From Capitella teleta (Eukaryota > Annelida > Polychaeta > Capitellidae), in the NCBI GenBank assembly GCA_000328365.1, contig KB297953.1:58559-122558 (forward strand): a DNA stretch of 64,000 nt, read 5' to 3'. Made by a program: the position numbers and the translations under genes. Positions within the stretch are counted from its first letter, which is position 1. Each line of letters opens with the position of its first letter. This document shows, piece after piece, positions 1 through 12,300 of this stretch. The notes beneath the pieces were generated by a model that saw nothing but the letters and a program-made list of their open reading frames with translations, was not told where the DNA came from and searched no databases.

Positions 1-630
1 AAGTGAAGCAGCAGGTACTTTTTGATGTTCAAAAATGCTTCTGTTTTCACTGCTTTTAAGTGCTTTGTTGGACATGTTCCTTTTATTTTCTTCTGTTTTC
101 ATTGACCACACCTCACAGCGAGGAAGAGTAAAGTAAGATATATAATTATACTTATATATATACATGTATAGACTATTATCATTGATGGTTCCTTGCAGAA
201 TATAATTATTACAAAAAAAAAAACGACAAGAAAGTGTTTAATAGTTATCTGTACTTACACAAAACTCATAAAAGTCCTTTTAATTACTGGGTATCTTCAT
301 AAAGCTACAAATGATGTAGTATATGATTCAATATGATGATGAACTCAATCAATGAACAAGAAATACGATAATAATATAAGAATGATTGATAATGGTATTA
401 CAATGTCAGTAACAGATGCAAGCCAGCACATCCCATTTGACAAAAGATACCATTACTAATTTGTAACCGCTGACTTCACAAGGCCGAGAGTTTAGTTGTA
501 ACCGCCGCGCACGTGGCTTTGCGCGCTGTGCCTGCGGTTACGAATGCCTACTGTGACATTTGTAACCAATGTGGGTTTGTTGCTGATAACCACTCTTTTT
601 TTTACAGCAATAGCGCTTGAGCCCTTGGGG

Positions 631-667
<37 letters not shown>

Positions 668-1445
668 GAAAAAAAAGCCCTGGTCGATCTCTACAATGAA
701 GGGATGACGATAGACGATTCAGAGCGTCTCCAGCTGGCGGCTGAGAACAGTGGCATGTCAATTGGCTGGATTACGGTAGATTCAATGTGAAAATTCTTGG
801 TGGTGAACTTTCATGTCATGTCCCCCATTTTTGGTTGACACATTTGTCAACAGATGGCTCAGCAAACTTTATTCTAAGCCTGCATTATCCAAGCAAACTC
901 TGCAACCCTCAACGATAAATTGCATAGGGGATCAGCAAATATCCAACAAATGCAGCCTCATGTTTGATGCAAAGTCGATTCTGGAGCATCTCGATTGGGA
1001 TACGCATCGAATGGAAATGCTTAGATTACTGGATTTCGACTAATAAATTGTTTTTATGTATAGGTGTTTATTCTATGTTAATTTAATATCATTAGTGTTT
1101 TTAACTAGGCAGATCCATGGTGCTGGCCACCCTATTCGACTACGGTTATTTAAAACCATTCGTAACCGCTGTCTCCAGCAGGCGCGATAGTATATTCGTA
1201 ACCGCGTGCATGCGAGCAACGCGCGCAGAGGTTGCGCGCGTTGTCTAATCTAAGCATTGCTGAGCCATCTGTTGACAAATATTGAGAAAAGACACGACCG
1301 TGAGGGAATCTTCATTAATGAAGAATGTACATGTATTCACCATTTCTATTTCTTGAATTGAAACATTATAATGATAAAAGACAATTCATACACAGGGTAT
1401 ATGTATCGACCCAACTTCGATGTTGTTTATTGTTTTTGTTTTTGA

Positions 1446-1476
<31 letters not shown>

Positions 1477-1843
1477 TGTTTTTTGTTTTTGTTTTTTTGT
1501 TTAAATGTGAAGACCTTAACTTAATTATTTCCTCATTTAAAATCAGTCAGCATATATTGATCATGCACGTTTACCTACACAATGTTGAGAGGTAGACTGC
1601 TGTCTATTCAGTAGGACCTATATGTTCACTCAGTTACTATCATGATGTTGACTATATCATAGTATATGTACATCATAGTATATGTATAAATTGACTGACA
1701 GGGGTGCGTGGCAGTCAAATCTTGAGCGTCTGAAGCATCGAAATGCTCCCTCGATAACTGAGTGTCTGTTGACGTTCATTAGATTCTTCTGCTCTTCGGT
1801 TGTGGTCAAGAACTGTTCTAGATCTCTCAAAACTCGTTGCAGC
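1..1843. other. Non-coding stretch with poly-A, GTAACCGC motifs and GTTTTT repeat
   Basis: No supportable gene was found here. The stretch holds a poly-A run at about 630-666 and several copies of the octamer GTAACCGC or its complement, near 464, 497, 533, 1152 and 1198, set in CpG- and GCGC-rich DNA. A 23-base inverted pair lies at about 843-865 and 1257-1279, around the core CAACAGATGGCTCAGCA. A T-rich GTTTTT repeat fills 1428-1500. An open frame at 813-1043 (+) has no recognisable domain and I do not call it a gene. Confidence 0.5.
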
Positions 1844-3172
1844 CTACGAAGATAGAACCATGTTTGGTAGGAAGTCAGTCATGATATCCCTCATAATATA
1901 CCTTTCAGCGTTACTCTCTGATCCAGGCCGGTGGAACTCGACCTGAAAAGAGGTTTGATATATTATGTGAAACTGATTTTGCAAAACCAACATGCAGTTT
2001 ATTTATAACAGCTCCCCATATGTAATTATTGTATCATCAATACACGGTTTGCAATTCATACTATAATATGCGTGAAAAGCTTTAAATTGCTTACGGTAGG
2101 TGTGCCAGAGCAGATGTGGCTGACAGTGGGAACAGATTCGTCATCACTGGATGATTGAGGAGGCACAACGACGGCACTGAATAATATAATATGAATACCA
2201 ATATACATGAGTGGCGTATTTTGTAGGTTGATTTGTAATTTTGAATAACACAATATTGATCAATTATACGGGCATGGAAACGCATGAGAAGTACCACGGA
2301 AAAAAACACAATGACTCTATTTTCGGGACTGGGTAGGTACAACTAGATCCATGTTTTTAATTTAATTCCCCATTACACTCACTCCTCGTTGACTTTGGAG
2401 ACTGGGGTGCTCATTGAAAGAGCTGCCCAGGAAGACTGCCTTGGTGTCGTCACCGAAGGATTGTCAGACGATCTACAAAGATCATTAATATTAGATGTGA
2501 AAAACATACAGGTAACAAAATGCTAAAACAGTTAAAGCAGGGTATTTCATTTTTCGGTTGAGTGTCCATAGCTTTAAAGAAAAATGCAGGTACTCACGAA
2601 CTGTCTCTCAATTTACTGTATAGATACAGTTGCACTTTCCGTAGACGGTATTGCTCAATGACTTCCTCAATGGTCTGGCTTTCGTCTTCAATGATGGTTC
2701 CATCAAAATTTGACAAAGACATATTATACTCCTCAGCAAAACCATGATGAAGTGAGTATCCATCAAGGAAAAAAAGATCAATGGCGGTATCTTTGAAGTC
2801 GGCAATGGAGGCAGTCCCGCCAACTTGAAATTTCCTTGTGCCTCCACCTCGTCGTAGTCGGACTTGACGAACTGCCTGAAGGTCATCCATGAGCCATCCA
2901 ATGTTCACAATACGGAATTTGCGTTTGGCAGAATTCTTGTTCCCAAGTTGCTTCTTTTTAGAATTTTTTGATCCCATCGTATTGTTGGCAGCCATATGAT
3001 GTTTAATCTGTGCAACAATATCGGACTGAGCATGAGATTCTTCTGATGGTTGTGTCGAATTCAGGAAGGCACGTAGGGCAACCCGACGCCCGAATTTGCT
3101 GACCCCAGCTTGCGTCAGTTGGTCATCATTCATAGTCAAAATGACACTTGCATCAATCTACGGGAAAAGATA
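1844..3172 (-). CDS. SAM-domain, GGGTR-motif protein (partial; 5' exons uncertain)
   Basis: A spliced minus-strand gene. Exons in order are about 2598-3172, 2383-2472, 2095-2176 and 1844-1942 (stop at 1844), with GT-AG borders and matching phase throughout. The first listed exon follows an acceptor and opens in frame with IDASVIL, then an acidic stretch and a G-V-x-K-F-G-R-R-V-A-L run. This looks like the last two helices of a SAM domain, a protein-interaction fold. A Lys/Asn-rich linker follows, then a module with RGGGTRKF, a D-L-F-F-x-x-G motif and a short Leu/Tyr-rich end. That module resembles the region found in lineage-expanded metazoan proteins, some with HECT ligase domains (G2E3-like). 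No HECT domain is visible; the tail after it is Ser/Pro-rich. The N-terminal half of the SAM domain must lie upstream. An internal ATG at 3133 could start a shorter form. Substrate and location are unknown. Confidence 0.6.
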
Positions 3173-4382
3173 GAAAGATTCAACGGAGTGTCTACATCCA
3201 CTGCCGCCGTGGATGTAGGTCCAGGCTGTATCCATGGCCACCGTGTATTTATATTATATATCTACATGTATATTAAACTGTAGATTATTATAATAGAATT
3301 GATTTAATGTACTAGTTTATCCACGGCTGCTGCGGTTGGATTGTTGAATTCTATATCCCGTCCATCTCGGCCATTACATTGGATCTCGTCACAGACTCGA
3401 GGCAGTTGATAGAATGATGAGAGACCTCTATCAGGACTCGCAAGACTACCAATATACAATATAGCCAAGGTTAGGCAACTTAGGGAATAGAATAGCTCCC
3501 CACGAAGCAGTGTTATCCTTTATATTATTATACATAGATACTGCACGAGCAGTTATGAATAGAAAAATTGTCAAATCAACCGTCTGACTATTGAAAAGTG
3601 ATGTGAATCTTTCACGCCATTCACATTAAACACTTACATTATCGTTAGAAAGCCATGCATAATCCAATAATAATACATGTAATAAATAATTAGGGGATGA
3701 GAGTGATTACGCAATCAACAGGCGATGTGAAAAAAAAAGAGCTAGCGGCATTTTTAAATGGTCATGGGGATGCATTGAAACTTCAATGGGATGCTACTAC
3801 GTCCTGAGGATACCATATTTAAAACAGCGAAATGAATTGCGAGTATTGGGGAAACCCCTTCATAACGCATTAACCTTGCGAGTGCAAATAATGCATAAAG
3901 AATAAGCAACCACCGGAATCAGGCACCTGATCGCTGTCGCGCCGCAAGCAGGCATATATAATATATGTTTTATTGATTTTTAAACAAATTCAAAAGAAAT
4001 TTTTTGATAATTATAACTGTTGTAGGAGGAAATATGTCGTATATTTCTATTTATTGATGTTGGGGATCGATAAAACGTTTTATCTGGCTCTCCGAAGCAT
4101 TTGTAGCACTCTCAGGATTCTGCTTTCTGCTTTCTGCGTTTTACTCATCCCCTAACTTCACTCCGATTCAACTGACACAATCAATCAATGTATTGAATGA
4201 GATGCGTTATGATAGTCTGAGAATATGCCATGCGGTGTGCATTCTGTGCTGGGCACCGCTGGCAGACACTAGTACTCGATCGACTCAAAGGTCTGAATAC
4301 ACATTCTTTCGTGGTTCTTTCATGGTCCCATGATGAAATCAGTTTTCACTGATCATTACTACAGTTAACAGTACCTTCTCAC
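3173..4382. other. Upstream intron or intergenic DNA with a hairpin
   Basis: No exon could be placed confidently. The stretch contains a perfect 10-bp stem, CTACATCCAC at 3192-3201 pairing with GTGGATGTAG at 3209-3218 across a 7-base loop. A missing middle exon of the SAM-domain gene may lie here. Confidence 0.4.
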
Positions 4383-4452
4383 CTTAGAATGTTGAAATCA
4401 GATGCGCCAAACCCCTGCTTCTTGAAAAATCTTCAAGTTGCTGAGCCGCCAT
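4383..4452 (-). CDS. Candidate first exon of the SAM-domain gene
   Basis: The minus strand shows ATG at 4452 (MAAQQLEDF) and a donor site just below 4383. Frame 1 stops early. In a neighbouring frame the same bases read FKKQGFGASDFN, which has the character of the first helices of a SAM domain and would fit the exon ending at 3172. Either the bases contain a one-base assembly slip or the exon is a decayed or chance match. Its splice phase also does not join the 3172 exon directly, so at least one exon between them would be needed. Confidence 0.3.
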
Positions 4453-4473
4453 GATGAATTTCATTAATTTATC

Positions 4474-4526
4474 TTATAATTACGAGATAACATCTCGTAA
4501 TTTCGAGATATTATCTCGTAATTAAC
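4474..4526. repeat. Palindrome cluster of ATTACGAGAT / ATCTCGTAAT
   Basis: About 50 bases are made of overlapping inverted copies of ATTACGAGAT and ATCTCGTAAT. Degenerate ATATCTCG pieces follow to about 4580. No open frame is present. It may be a remnant of a small palindromic repeat. Confidence 0.7.
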
Positions 4527-5082
4527 ACCCTTGGGGCGAGAGTTCAGTTAATAACTCGCGATATTTTTCGATATCTCGGGATATTTCATGATTATTTCCT
4601 GTAACTCAACAATCTGACCCAGTAGGATAACATATGAAACTTCCTGTTGTAAAGTAACTCAACAATGTAAAGCATCAGGATGACTTAATCCATCCGCGAG
4701 GCCAAATTACAATAGAATACTTTATTTATTTCTTATCATATCTCTGTTCTTAACCTTCTTTTTCTTTGCACTTGTTATCTTTTGAACACTTTCTGAATGT
4801 TGCTTTATTTATATTTATATTAATACATTTTATTGCTATCTCCTGGTGTTGATCATAATCAAAACTTGCACGAAGAAATAGGATAAACTTTCCATCGGAT
4901 GCCTGCCTTTACGAGTGTGCTGACTTTAGATGTCATAACGTAACCTTGAGAAGCACAAGGAATGGTGGCTGTAGAAATCATAACTGCCCATTGTGCGAAT
5001 GAAAGACAAACTACTCTTAGATGATTGCAACATTTACTAGATTTAAATACTACGCTATAGAAGATAACCGACAGAGATTCTT

Positions 5083-6354
5083 TTACAGTGAAGATTCGTT
5101 CCGATGATTTGTATTCTTCTTCGTGAGGAACGGTGAAGCCTCCGGGGTCTTGTTGAGAGCTTTGATCGTTCTCTTCGGACTCGACATGGGGCTCGGTCGC
5201 GGGGTGCATCGAGGGGTGGAACTGGCGATGCTGCCCGTGAGGAGGTTGCCGTTCTTGGCGTTGATTTTGGCTGAGGCTATCGTCGTCCTGTACACCGTTG
5301 TTCGGGTGTCCATTGAGTCGTTGGAGCCACCGCCGCTGAACTTGGTGAGGAGGTGCACGAGTACCACCCGGAACCTCTTGCCGGTCACGCAGTACAAGAA
5401 GAAGTTGATGGAGTGGTTTACGTACACGAGCTGGTTGCTGATACCTTTGGAGATGTCGTACGCCGTGCTGCCGGTCCAGTGGGGTCTCCCTATGAGGAGG
5501 ATGATACTCGGTGTGATGCAGACGAGGAAGGAGAACGACGCACTCAAGCACATCAACGACATCTGGAAGAGTTGTCTGTCACTGTTTGACACAATCGCTT
5601 GCTCACTGCGGAGTTTTTTCACGGCGATTAAAGCACGAATGATAAAGATATTGCAGACAAGGATAACGCAGAAGGGCAATGCATTCACAGTGGTGAACGC
5701 AATCCAGGGGCGAACATAGAACTCAAAGTACTTGAACTCTGGCGTCGGACGTCCGCAGTTCGACTTGAGTACCGTGCTGTTGTCTACTGTGATGTACTCA
5801 GCACCACGCGTCCAGAACACGTGGAAGTTCTTGGTGACCGCTAAAAGGAGCGCTCCGGTTGCGAAATATTTCGATCTCGATGGGAGGCAGTAGTCTTTCT
5901 TCTCAAGGGGGAAACACACAGCGATGAAGCGGTCAACAGTGAAAATGACCAGTATCCAGATCGCTGTATCAGCACTTGTGTAAAAGGTGAACTTTTCCAG
6001 TTTGCACGTTGCCGGGTGAATGTATTTGAACACCAATATATCTGCCTGTTCGAGCCACTCCGGTATCATGCCGGTAATTAACACGCACAGATCTGCAAAG
6101 GCCATTAAGCGAAGGTAAACACTGGTCGTGGTTCCTCGCATTCGCTTCTTTGCCATGACCAGAAGTATAAGTGCATTCCCCACAATTCCTACGAAGAAAA
6201 TGACAGGACCTGCAAACACCCAGATGAGCTGTGAGATGGAGCGTCCATCTTGAGGGGTGGAAGATGTTGCTGTTGCATTCTGGGAAAGGTTGTACCCGCG
6301 GTCACTCTGTCCTGGACCCAGGACCCGATAAGTGTAGTTATCGTCCTCCATCAT
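5083..6354 (-). CDS. Rhodopsin-like (class A) peptide-receptor GPCR
   Basis: An intronless 423-residue receptor at the cell surface, expected to couple an extracellular ligand, probably a neuropeptide, to G proteins. The N-terminus carries likely N-glycosylation sites at N6, N22 and N26. Seven membrane spans are visible. TM1 has GNALILLV (N60). TM2 has AFAD (D88). Cys117 before TM3 can pair with Cys200 in loop 2. TM3 ends in DRF (141-143) in place of DRY. TM5 spans about 215-240. TM6 (about 265-288) lacks the usual CWxP and reads FLVCITP. TM7 has NHSINFFLY (313-321) in place of NPxxY, a variant common in FMRFamide- and TRH-receptor-like groups. The tail of about 100 residues is rich in Ser/Thr/Pro, as expected for phosphorylation. 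The start at 6354 gives a normal-length N-terminus. The ligand cannot be named from sequence. Confidence 0.93.
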   Translation of the reverse strand: MMEDDNYTYRVLGPGQSDRGYNLSQNATATSSTPQDGRSISQLIWVFAGPVIFFVGIVGNALILLVMAKKRMRGTTTSVYLRLMAFADLCVLITGMIPEWLEQADILVFKYIHPATCKLEKFTFYTSADTAIWILVIFTVDRFIAVCFPLEKKDYCLPSRSKYFATGALLLAVTKNFHVFWTRGAEYITVDNSTVLKSNCGRPTPEFKYFEFYVRPWIAFTTVNALPFCVILVCNIFIIRALIAVKKLRSEQAIVSNSDRQLFQMSLMCLSASFSFLVCITPSIILLIGRPHWTGSTAYDISKGISNQLVYVNHSINFFLYCVTGKRFRVVLVHLLTKFSGGGSNDSMDTRTTVYRTTIASAKINAKNGNLLTGSIASSTPRCTPRPSPMSSPKRTIKALNKTPEASPFLTKKNTNHRNESSL

Positions 6355-9300
6355 AGTACCTGTAACGTTAATTAAAACAGGGTTAATCTAAAGGCGTGGC
6401 TATAATTAACATATATACGACATGGAATACCGTAGATTAATCTTTAGTAATTCAACAATAGTCTGAAAGCTTTTCACGCGAAACGGGTCTCAGATCGCAC
6501 ACCATAGTCCATCATGTGTTTCACAAAATTATACAAACTATGCTGCTACAATGAAGGTTGGCATCCTGGTACCTGCATCTTAGTTGCGCAAGGCATTATC
6601 AATGTATCCATTATTTGAGCAATGAGAAGAGTTGGCTGCAGCAACTGCGCACTTCATCCCATTGATAAGGTAAACACACTTTTATTGCAAGACAACTTAG
6701 AAATAACCAGACTCCCATCGCATGCCATTTACCCAAGTTATAAAAAAGGTGAATTGCACTAATGAGAAAACCAAGCGATGTATAATTTACAAATGTCCCG
6801 GAAAAAAACTATTGTGTTGATAGATACATTCAACATTGAAGGAAGCTCACATCGACTAACCACAGGTGTAAACCCAAAACACGTTTTAACCCACAAACAT
6901 AAACATAGGAGCCTCTAGGAAGCAGGCCAAAGCATGAGTCATCCCAAACGATACCACAAGGAAACCGATGACATAATCGGAAGTGCATTTCTATGGAACC
7001 GACTCAGATATGATTGCAGAGGAATTTTGTATGTAAGTTAGAAATGGGGAGGATATCAGTTTGGTTATTAAAACATTGATTGCATAATGGTGCTGCATTA
7101 TTGATCGATAACCAATTTATCCATAACCAAGTGATCATAATTGCTTCGATATAAATTATAATATAAGATGAGATAACACGTAATGTTAATACATGATATT
7201 CTCGTTTATATTATAGTCCAGCCATATTGCCTTAATTTTATCTGAACATAAATGCATATAATCTAATAAGCGCTTAACAATGCTATATCAATCGCGTTGC
7301 AATCGACGCATGTGCAAATTAGGCAAGCTACTTCGTTATCATAGGATAATGCCCGTATGCTATATGGGACATGTGCACAGATCACATCCACCCTGGTTTC
7401 TGATCTGATCTGTGGGTATGTGGCAATGGAATTGACGCCCGTTTTCATGCACCATGAAAAGCGGATCTGAGCAAGTGCTTGTGACCTTCTATCGGCCACA
7501 CAGCATCCGCAGGTGTGTTCTCCTTCAGCCTTGATTCACGGTTCACCCAGGATGAGCAATTGAAGCCCTTGCACTGCCCCATTAGCACAATTCTCTCACT
7601 GTTTGCCCAACCCTGTTTATTGCACAGCATTCGCAACTTGCGCGCGATAAACTTCAAAAGATGCAAGTCGATAAACAAGTTAAAACAGCATTGTATAACG
7701 TCGATTCCTTGTCTTGGATTTTATCTCCATACTCCAGTTGGCTGCAATAATTCCAACACCTGGTTGGTGAGTGGATATCTTTGAGGTAGACTTCATATTA
7801 AGATGATTTATAATATTACACACAGCCCTCATCAACTTGAGGTGGCAAGTTTTGCTTGACCAACGTACGTTTAAGCTGAGGTGAATGGTGTTAATGGTCA
7901 CTTTACTTGAACAACGTTTTGTCGTTGCGTATCTTCCTAACGGTAACAATCTGCATTGCACATTACTTTGCTGCAGCTGATGTAGTAAACGTCTTAGATT
8001 GTTACCAGATTACCAAGCAGATGTTCAATTCTTTCGCACTGCTATGAACTTTTCGACTGAGTTCAAAGCATTAACACATCTTATACCAACTTCTAAATAA
8101 AAAGAAATCACTTGATGTGAATAATCATAATGCAAGGATAACACTGGCACATCCAATTGTGTTTACAATAGAAAGGTACTTACAATGTGATTCTCACTAC
8201 TTCCAGGTCATCGAAGATGTTCTTCAACTAATAAATATTTTCCACATTCCCCCTTGGCTATCCTTGAGGAAACTTCAGGATGGAGTCCGAGGCTGGGAGG
8301 TTGGTATGCGATCAAAAGCAACACTGCGTTGCGCTGCCCGCGTTCGCTTGATTTGTACCACCGGACCCCTAGTGCATGCCGGGATAGCCAGTGGGCGATA
8401 AATGGGTGGAGAATCGACTCGTTTGGCGACCTGAGCTGAAATGCAAGAGATCATTATTCAGAATGCATTACAACCCGACTTTCATTTGGGGTTCGATTCC
8501 ATAGCATGATTAAGGCTGGTCAATATTAAGGTCTGGAATGATTGATCAATATTAATGGTGACCTTATCCATTATTGCTCACGAGTCCGCCTAATTGCTGT
8601 GCATTGAAATATATGCGATTGTGTCATTTGCATGGTCCTCAGGGCGTTCACCAATAACACCAAATATGCGTATAACAGAAGTCAACACACCGCAAATCAG
8701 TTCTTTGAGGGCAAATATATAATTATACGTAAAGCAAAGATTTGCATTTTATATTAAGCAGATAGATAATTAATAATTTGGTATTAGTGTTATTAATTAT
8801 TCAGAGCTCTTTTGGCATATTTCGAAATCATAAATTTGAAACACATTACATTGAAAAAAAAAGAAGTTCTTATTACGATAAAAATTTGTATTGGCGTTGT
8901 ATCAATGGCACTCAGGAACGCTTTCAAATTATTAGACCTGGCAACTATCGTTTAATAATTCTACATAATTGTATAATTGTATCTACCTATTTTGCGAGAT
9001 GAAGGAAGACCGTCCATCGAATATCATCAAACTGGACTTCCACCAATCAAACATTCTTGTCACAATGAGATACATATTATAGAAAGGTACTTGAGCCTAC
9101 TAAGATAAAAAGCGATAAAAGTACTCAATTCTCATAATATTATCTCAAAATTTCTAAATTATAAATCTCGAATGTGAACTTTGTGGACATCCAAATAACG
9201 TTCAGTCGCGTCGGATGACGCCATACTGATCGTCGCATTATTCAATCCAGAAATGACATTACAAGTGCAATACATAACTAACCTACCAAGTTTCACGTGA

Positions 9301-12300
9301 TATAAATTATATACGTTGATTGGTCTCCATTGCTTCTAAACTAAAGTTAGTGCGGGCGAATTGACACGAATGAATTGAGGGAATTTGAGGAAAGTAGCCT
9401 CAGTAGACCTCCAGTACCGAAGCCTTGTTTTTATGCTTTAGCCATCAATATACCTACCCTTGAGAATCAAGGTTCTTGGTTCTCGTTAACCGAAGTGAGT
9501 TAAACATTACTTGTAACGTGTATTGCAACACCATCCTCGTAATTTGCCTTGAATTGCATGGAACAAGCTTCCGACTCCTGTTAAAGCAACAATGGTCTCG
9601 TTTTCCAGGGGAAAAAAAGATTAAATATAAAGTATTAAAAGGGATATGCGTACTCAGAGAACAAAAACGAAGCAAAATAACATTTTTAATTGTGTTATTT
9701 GAAACGAACAAAAGATGTTAAACATCTCTAAATTTGATTATGTATTACCTTCTCTTTTTTTCCTTAATACTTTCCTTAATATTTTCCTTTTTTTCCTTAA
9801 CAGAATACTATATTCTGGCCGAAATATCTCTCAAAAAGTTGAAAAAGAAAAGAAGTAATGCTAACCACTGAGTGCAGTAATGATTCATAGATTCATTTAT
9901 TGGAATGCAATTCTTGCGTCATTCAGCGGCAATTATTTCTTGTGAAATTGATAAGACACTTGAAAGAACAAAGAGTGCACAAATGATGACATCGGCAGCG
10001 CAGCACTCACCTCTAACTACAAACAACTTGGCGTAACGACCCAATGCATCGTATACTCCTCGGTGCGCATATCTTTGTAAAACCTTGGTTAAATACCGTT
10101 AGACCATGGTTATAAATCATAAAATTAGTGACCAGCGCAGCTGAAGAACGTACGAGAAGGAATCTGCAACAATGTGGTTAAGTGAAGTTTCCTTGTGTTA
10201 AGAGATACAAGTGTGAATGCAGCATCTGGTGTTATGTAACTCTAGCAGAGCATTGACACGTGATTCTCATCGATTTGCTTTTGCGTTTAGGCCTACTTCA
10301 ACGAAGTTAGATATACGTAAATGGGTTACAGATCAGTACGTGTATGTGCAATCCTATTTTATAAACGCAATTGCGTAGTGTACTCTGTCTGCCTATCAGA
10401 ACACGATGCTTGAGGAAATAGTTGAAATACCAGGTATAGCATAGGATCTGCCAAAGATGCTAGAGATACACATCACGGTCACGCGATGATCTAAGCCGAG
10501 GTTTGCGTGTTTCCATTGCCATAATAGAGTCTCCAGGCATTCCATATTGTGAGCGTGTCGAGTAACCATAAGAAGCTACTTTACATTGGAATATTCGATT
10601 GTTTCATCGAGTTACTTCGCGGAGGGTTAAACTGGGAAGGGTTTGTGAAACACAGCTGGTTGTATCCAGCACATGATAACCCGAGCCTTGACCCCAGGGG
10701 CACCCAGGAGCATCAGCAAACGAATGGATCCCATAACGCGAAGACAGCCAGTGGTTTCAGTGTACCCGCCCTTGACGGTGTGTTTTATGCCGTGTTTGAA
10801 TGCACCGAGCACAACGCCTGGCCCTGCATTTCATTGACGATGTTTACCCCGCACATGGACACTGTTTGTATATCATTAGGGCAGCAGCTGCATATTTCAT
10901 GATGTGAAATCAACACTAAATGGACTTACATTGCAACAGTCAACAAAAAGTAATGCCTCAGTTACAAAAGAATTCTATAAACACACATTAGGCGACTGTC
11001 CAGTTATCCAGGCAATGATTCCCACAGAACACACACGCTATCCATTATTCAATGACAGAACATTTGACACAAATTTGAAGAAGAAAAATATACCTCGAAA
11101 CATATAAATATATATACGGGCTCATCAGAAAGAAGATGTTATCTGATATGGTAATCCAAAGACTTGACCTCGTTTTACTGATGTACAAGTAGGCCTACCC
11201 TGACTCCCGGGTGCGTCGATCACAAGGAAATCAAAGCATACTTATCATACTTATCAGAAAGTATGATAATTCCAACCTCCCTCTAACGGCATTGTGATTA
11301 TATTTCAAAATATTGACATACACACCGTCAATTTCAGTGAGTGAGGTCGAGGACTAATCGCTAATTGTGTCTCCAATTTCAGATTCAATGCAGTTGACGC
11401 AGGGTTAGTAAAAAAATAACAATATTCTCGATCGTTGACCTCAGTTTACACACTAATCAGCCGTGCACCACCCTCCACAAGCAGAGCAAACAAGAAAGCA
11501 ATACCCTCCCACAATAACTCATTACATCCGACACGAGAGTACATTCCAGGTAGCTCATAGCCTCACCCCGACCAGCTGTTGCAGGCCTCGCAGTTTCCGC
11601 TGATTGTCTCAAACAATCTTTCTTCTTTTAATAACAGAAACATACAAACAGGATTTGGTATTAGTACGTTGACCCCAGTGACTGGATCCTCTCCGGTAAC
11701 CTCATCATGTTGATATAATAATGTTTTACGATTCCGAGGAGCTCGTTAGAATGGCACAAAGGTTCCTAGAAGAAGAACTTGTATGAGAAAATTAGACCTA
11801 TAGAAACACTTGTGATAAGGAGTTAGTACCACGTGTATGCAGAAAGCACGCGGATCTGTGTGCATACACGAAGCTGGTTACATCAAGAATGGGCGTTATG
11901 TATTAAAACAAGTCTTATACTTTAAAAATATTAAAAAATATTGATACTTGACAAGAAGCAAGCATATGGAAATCATTGGTTAAATCTGTTTATAACTATA
12001 ACATAATGTTTGGTTCTGCGAGAAAAAATATCCCAATTACGGTTCTTGGATTAATGAGATTATTTTTCTTCTTGTAAAGTATATTTACCTCTGGCGTGGT
12101 GCTGATAATCCTGCCTCAATCAAGGCTATGACGGGTGTCCAAATAGATTACAATGGGGCTTTGTGTGGGAAGACGATAGAGTAAATATGCCTCGAAAGAA
12201 CGATTAGCCGTCTTTGAGGTATCTCGTTACTCTACCTCTTGATTAATGATGGACATCAAAGACGGTCTTAACTCATTACACAATGATCTGAATTCCAAAG

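Noticed and set aside
492-761. Poly-Phe open frame on the minus strand
   Set aside because: Runs through a poly-A tract; no homology recognised.
5123-5719. Long open frame on the plus strand opposite the receptor gene
   Set aside because: It mirrors the minus-strand GPCR coding sequence and shows no domain of its own.
10549-10902. 117-codon plus-strand frame in the gene desert
   Set aside because: No domain, signal peptide or supporting splice sites.
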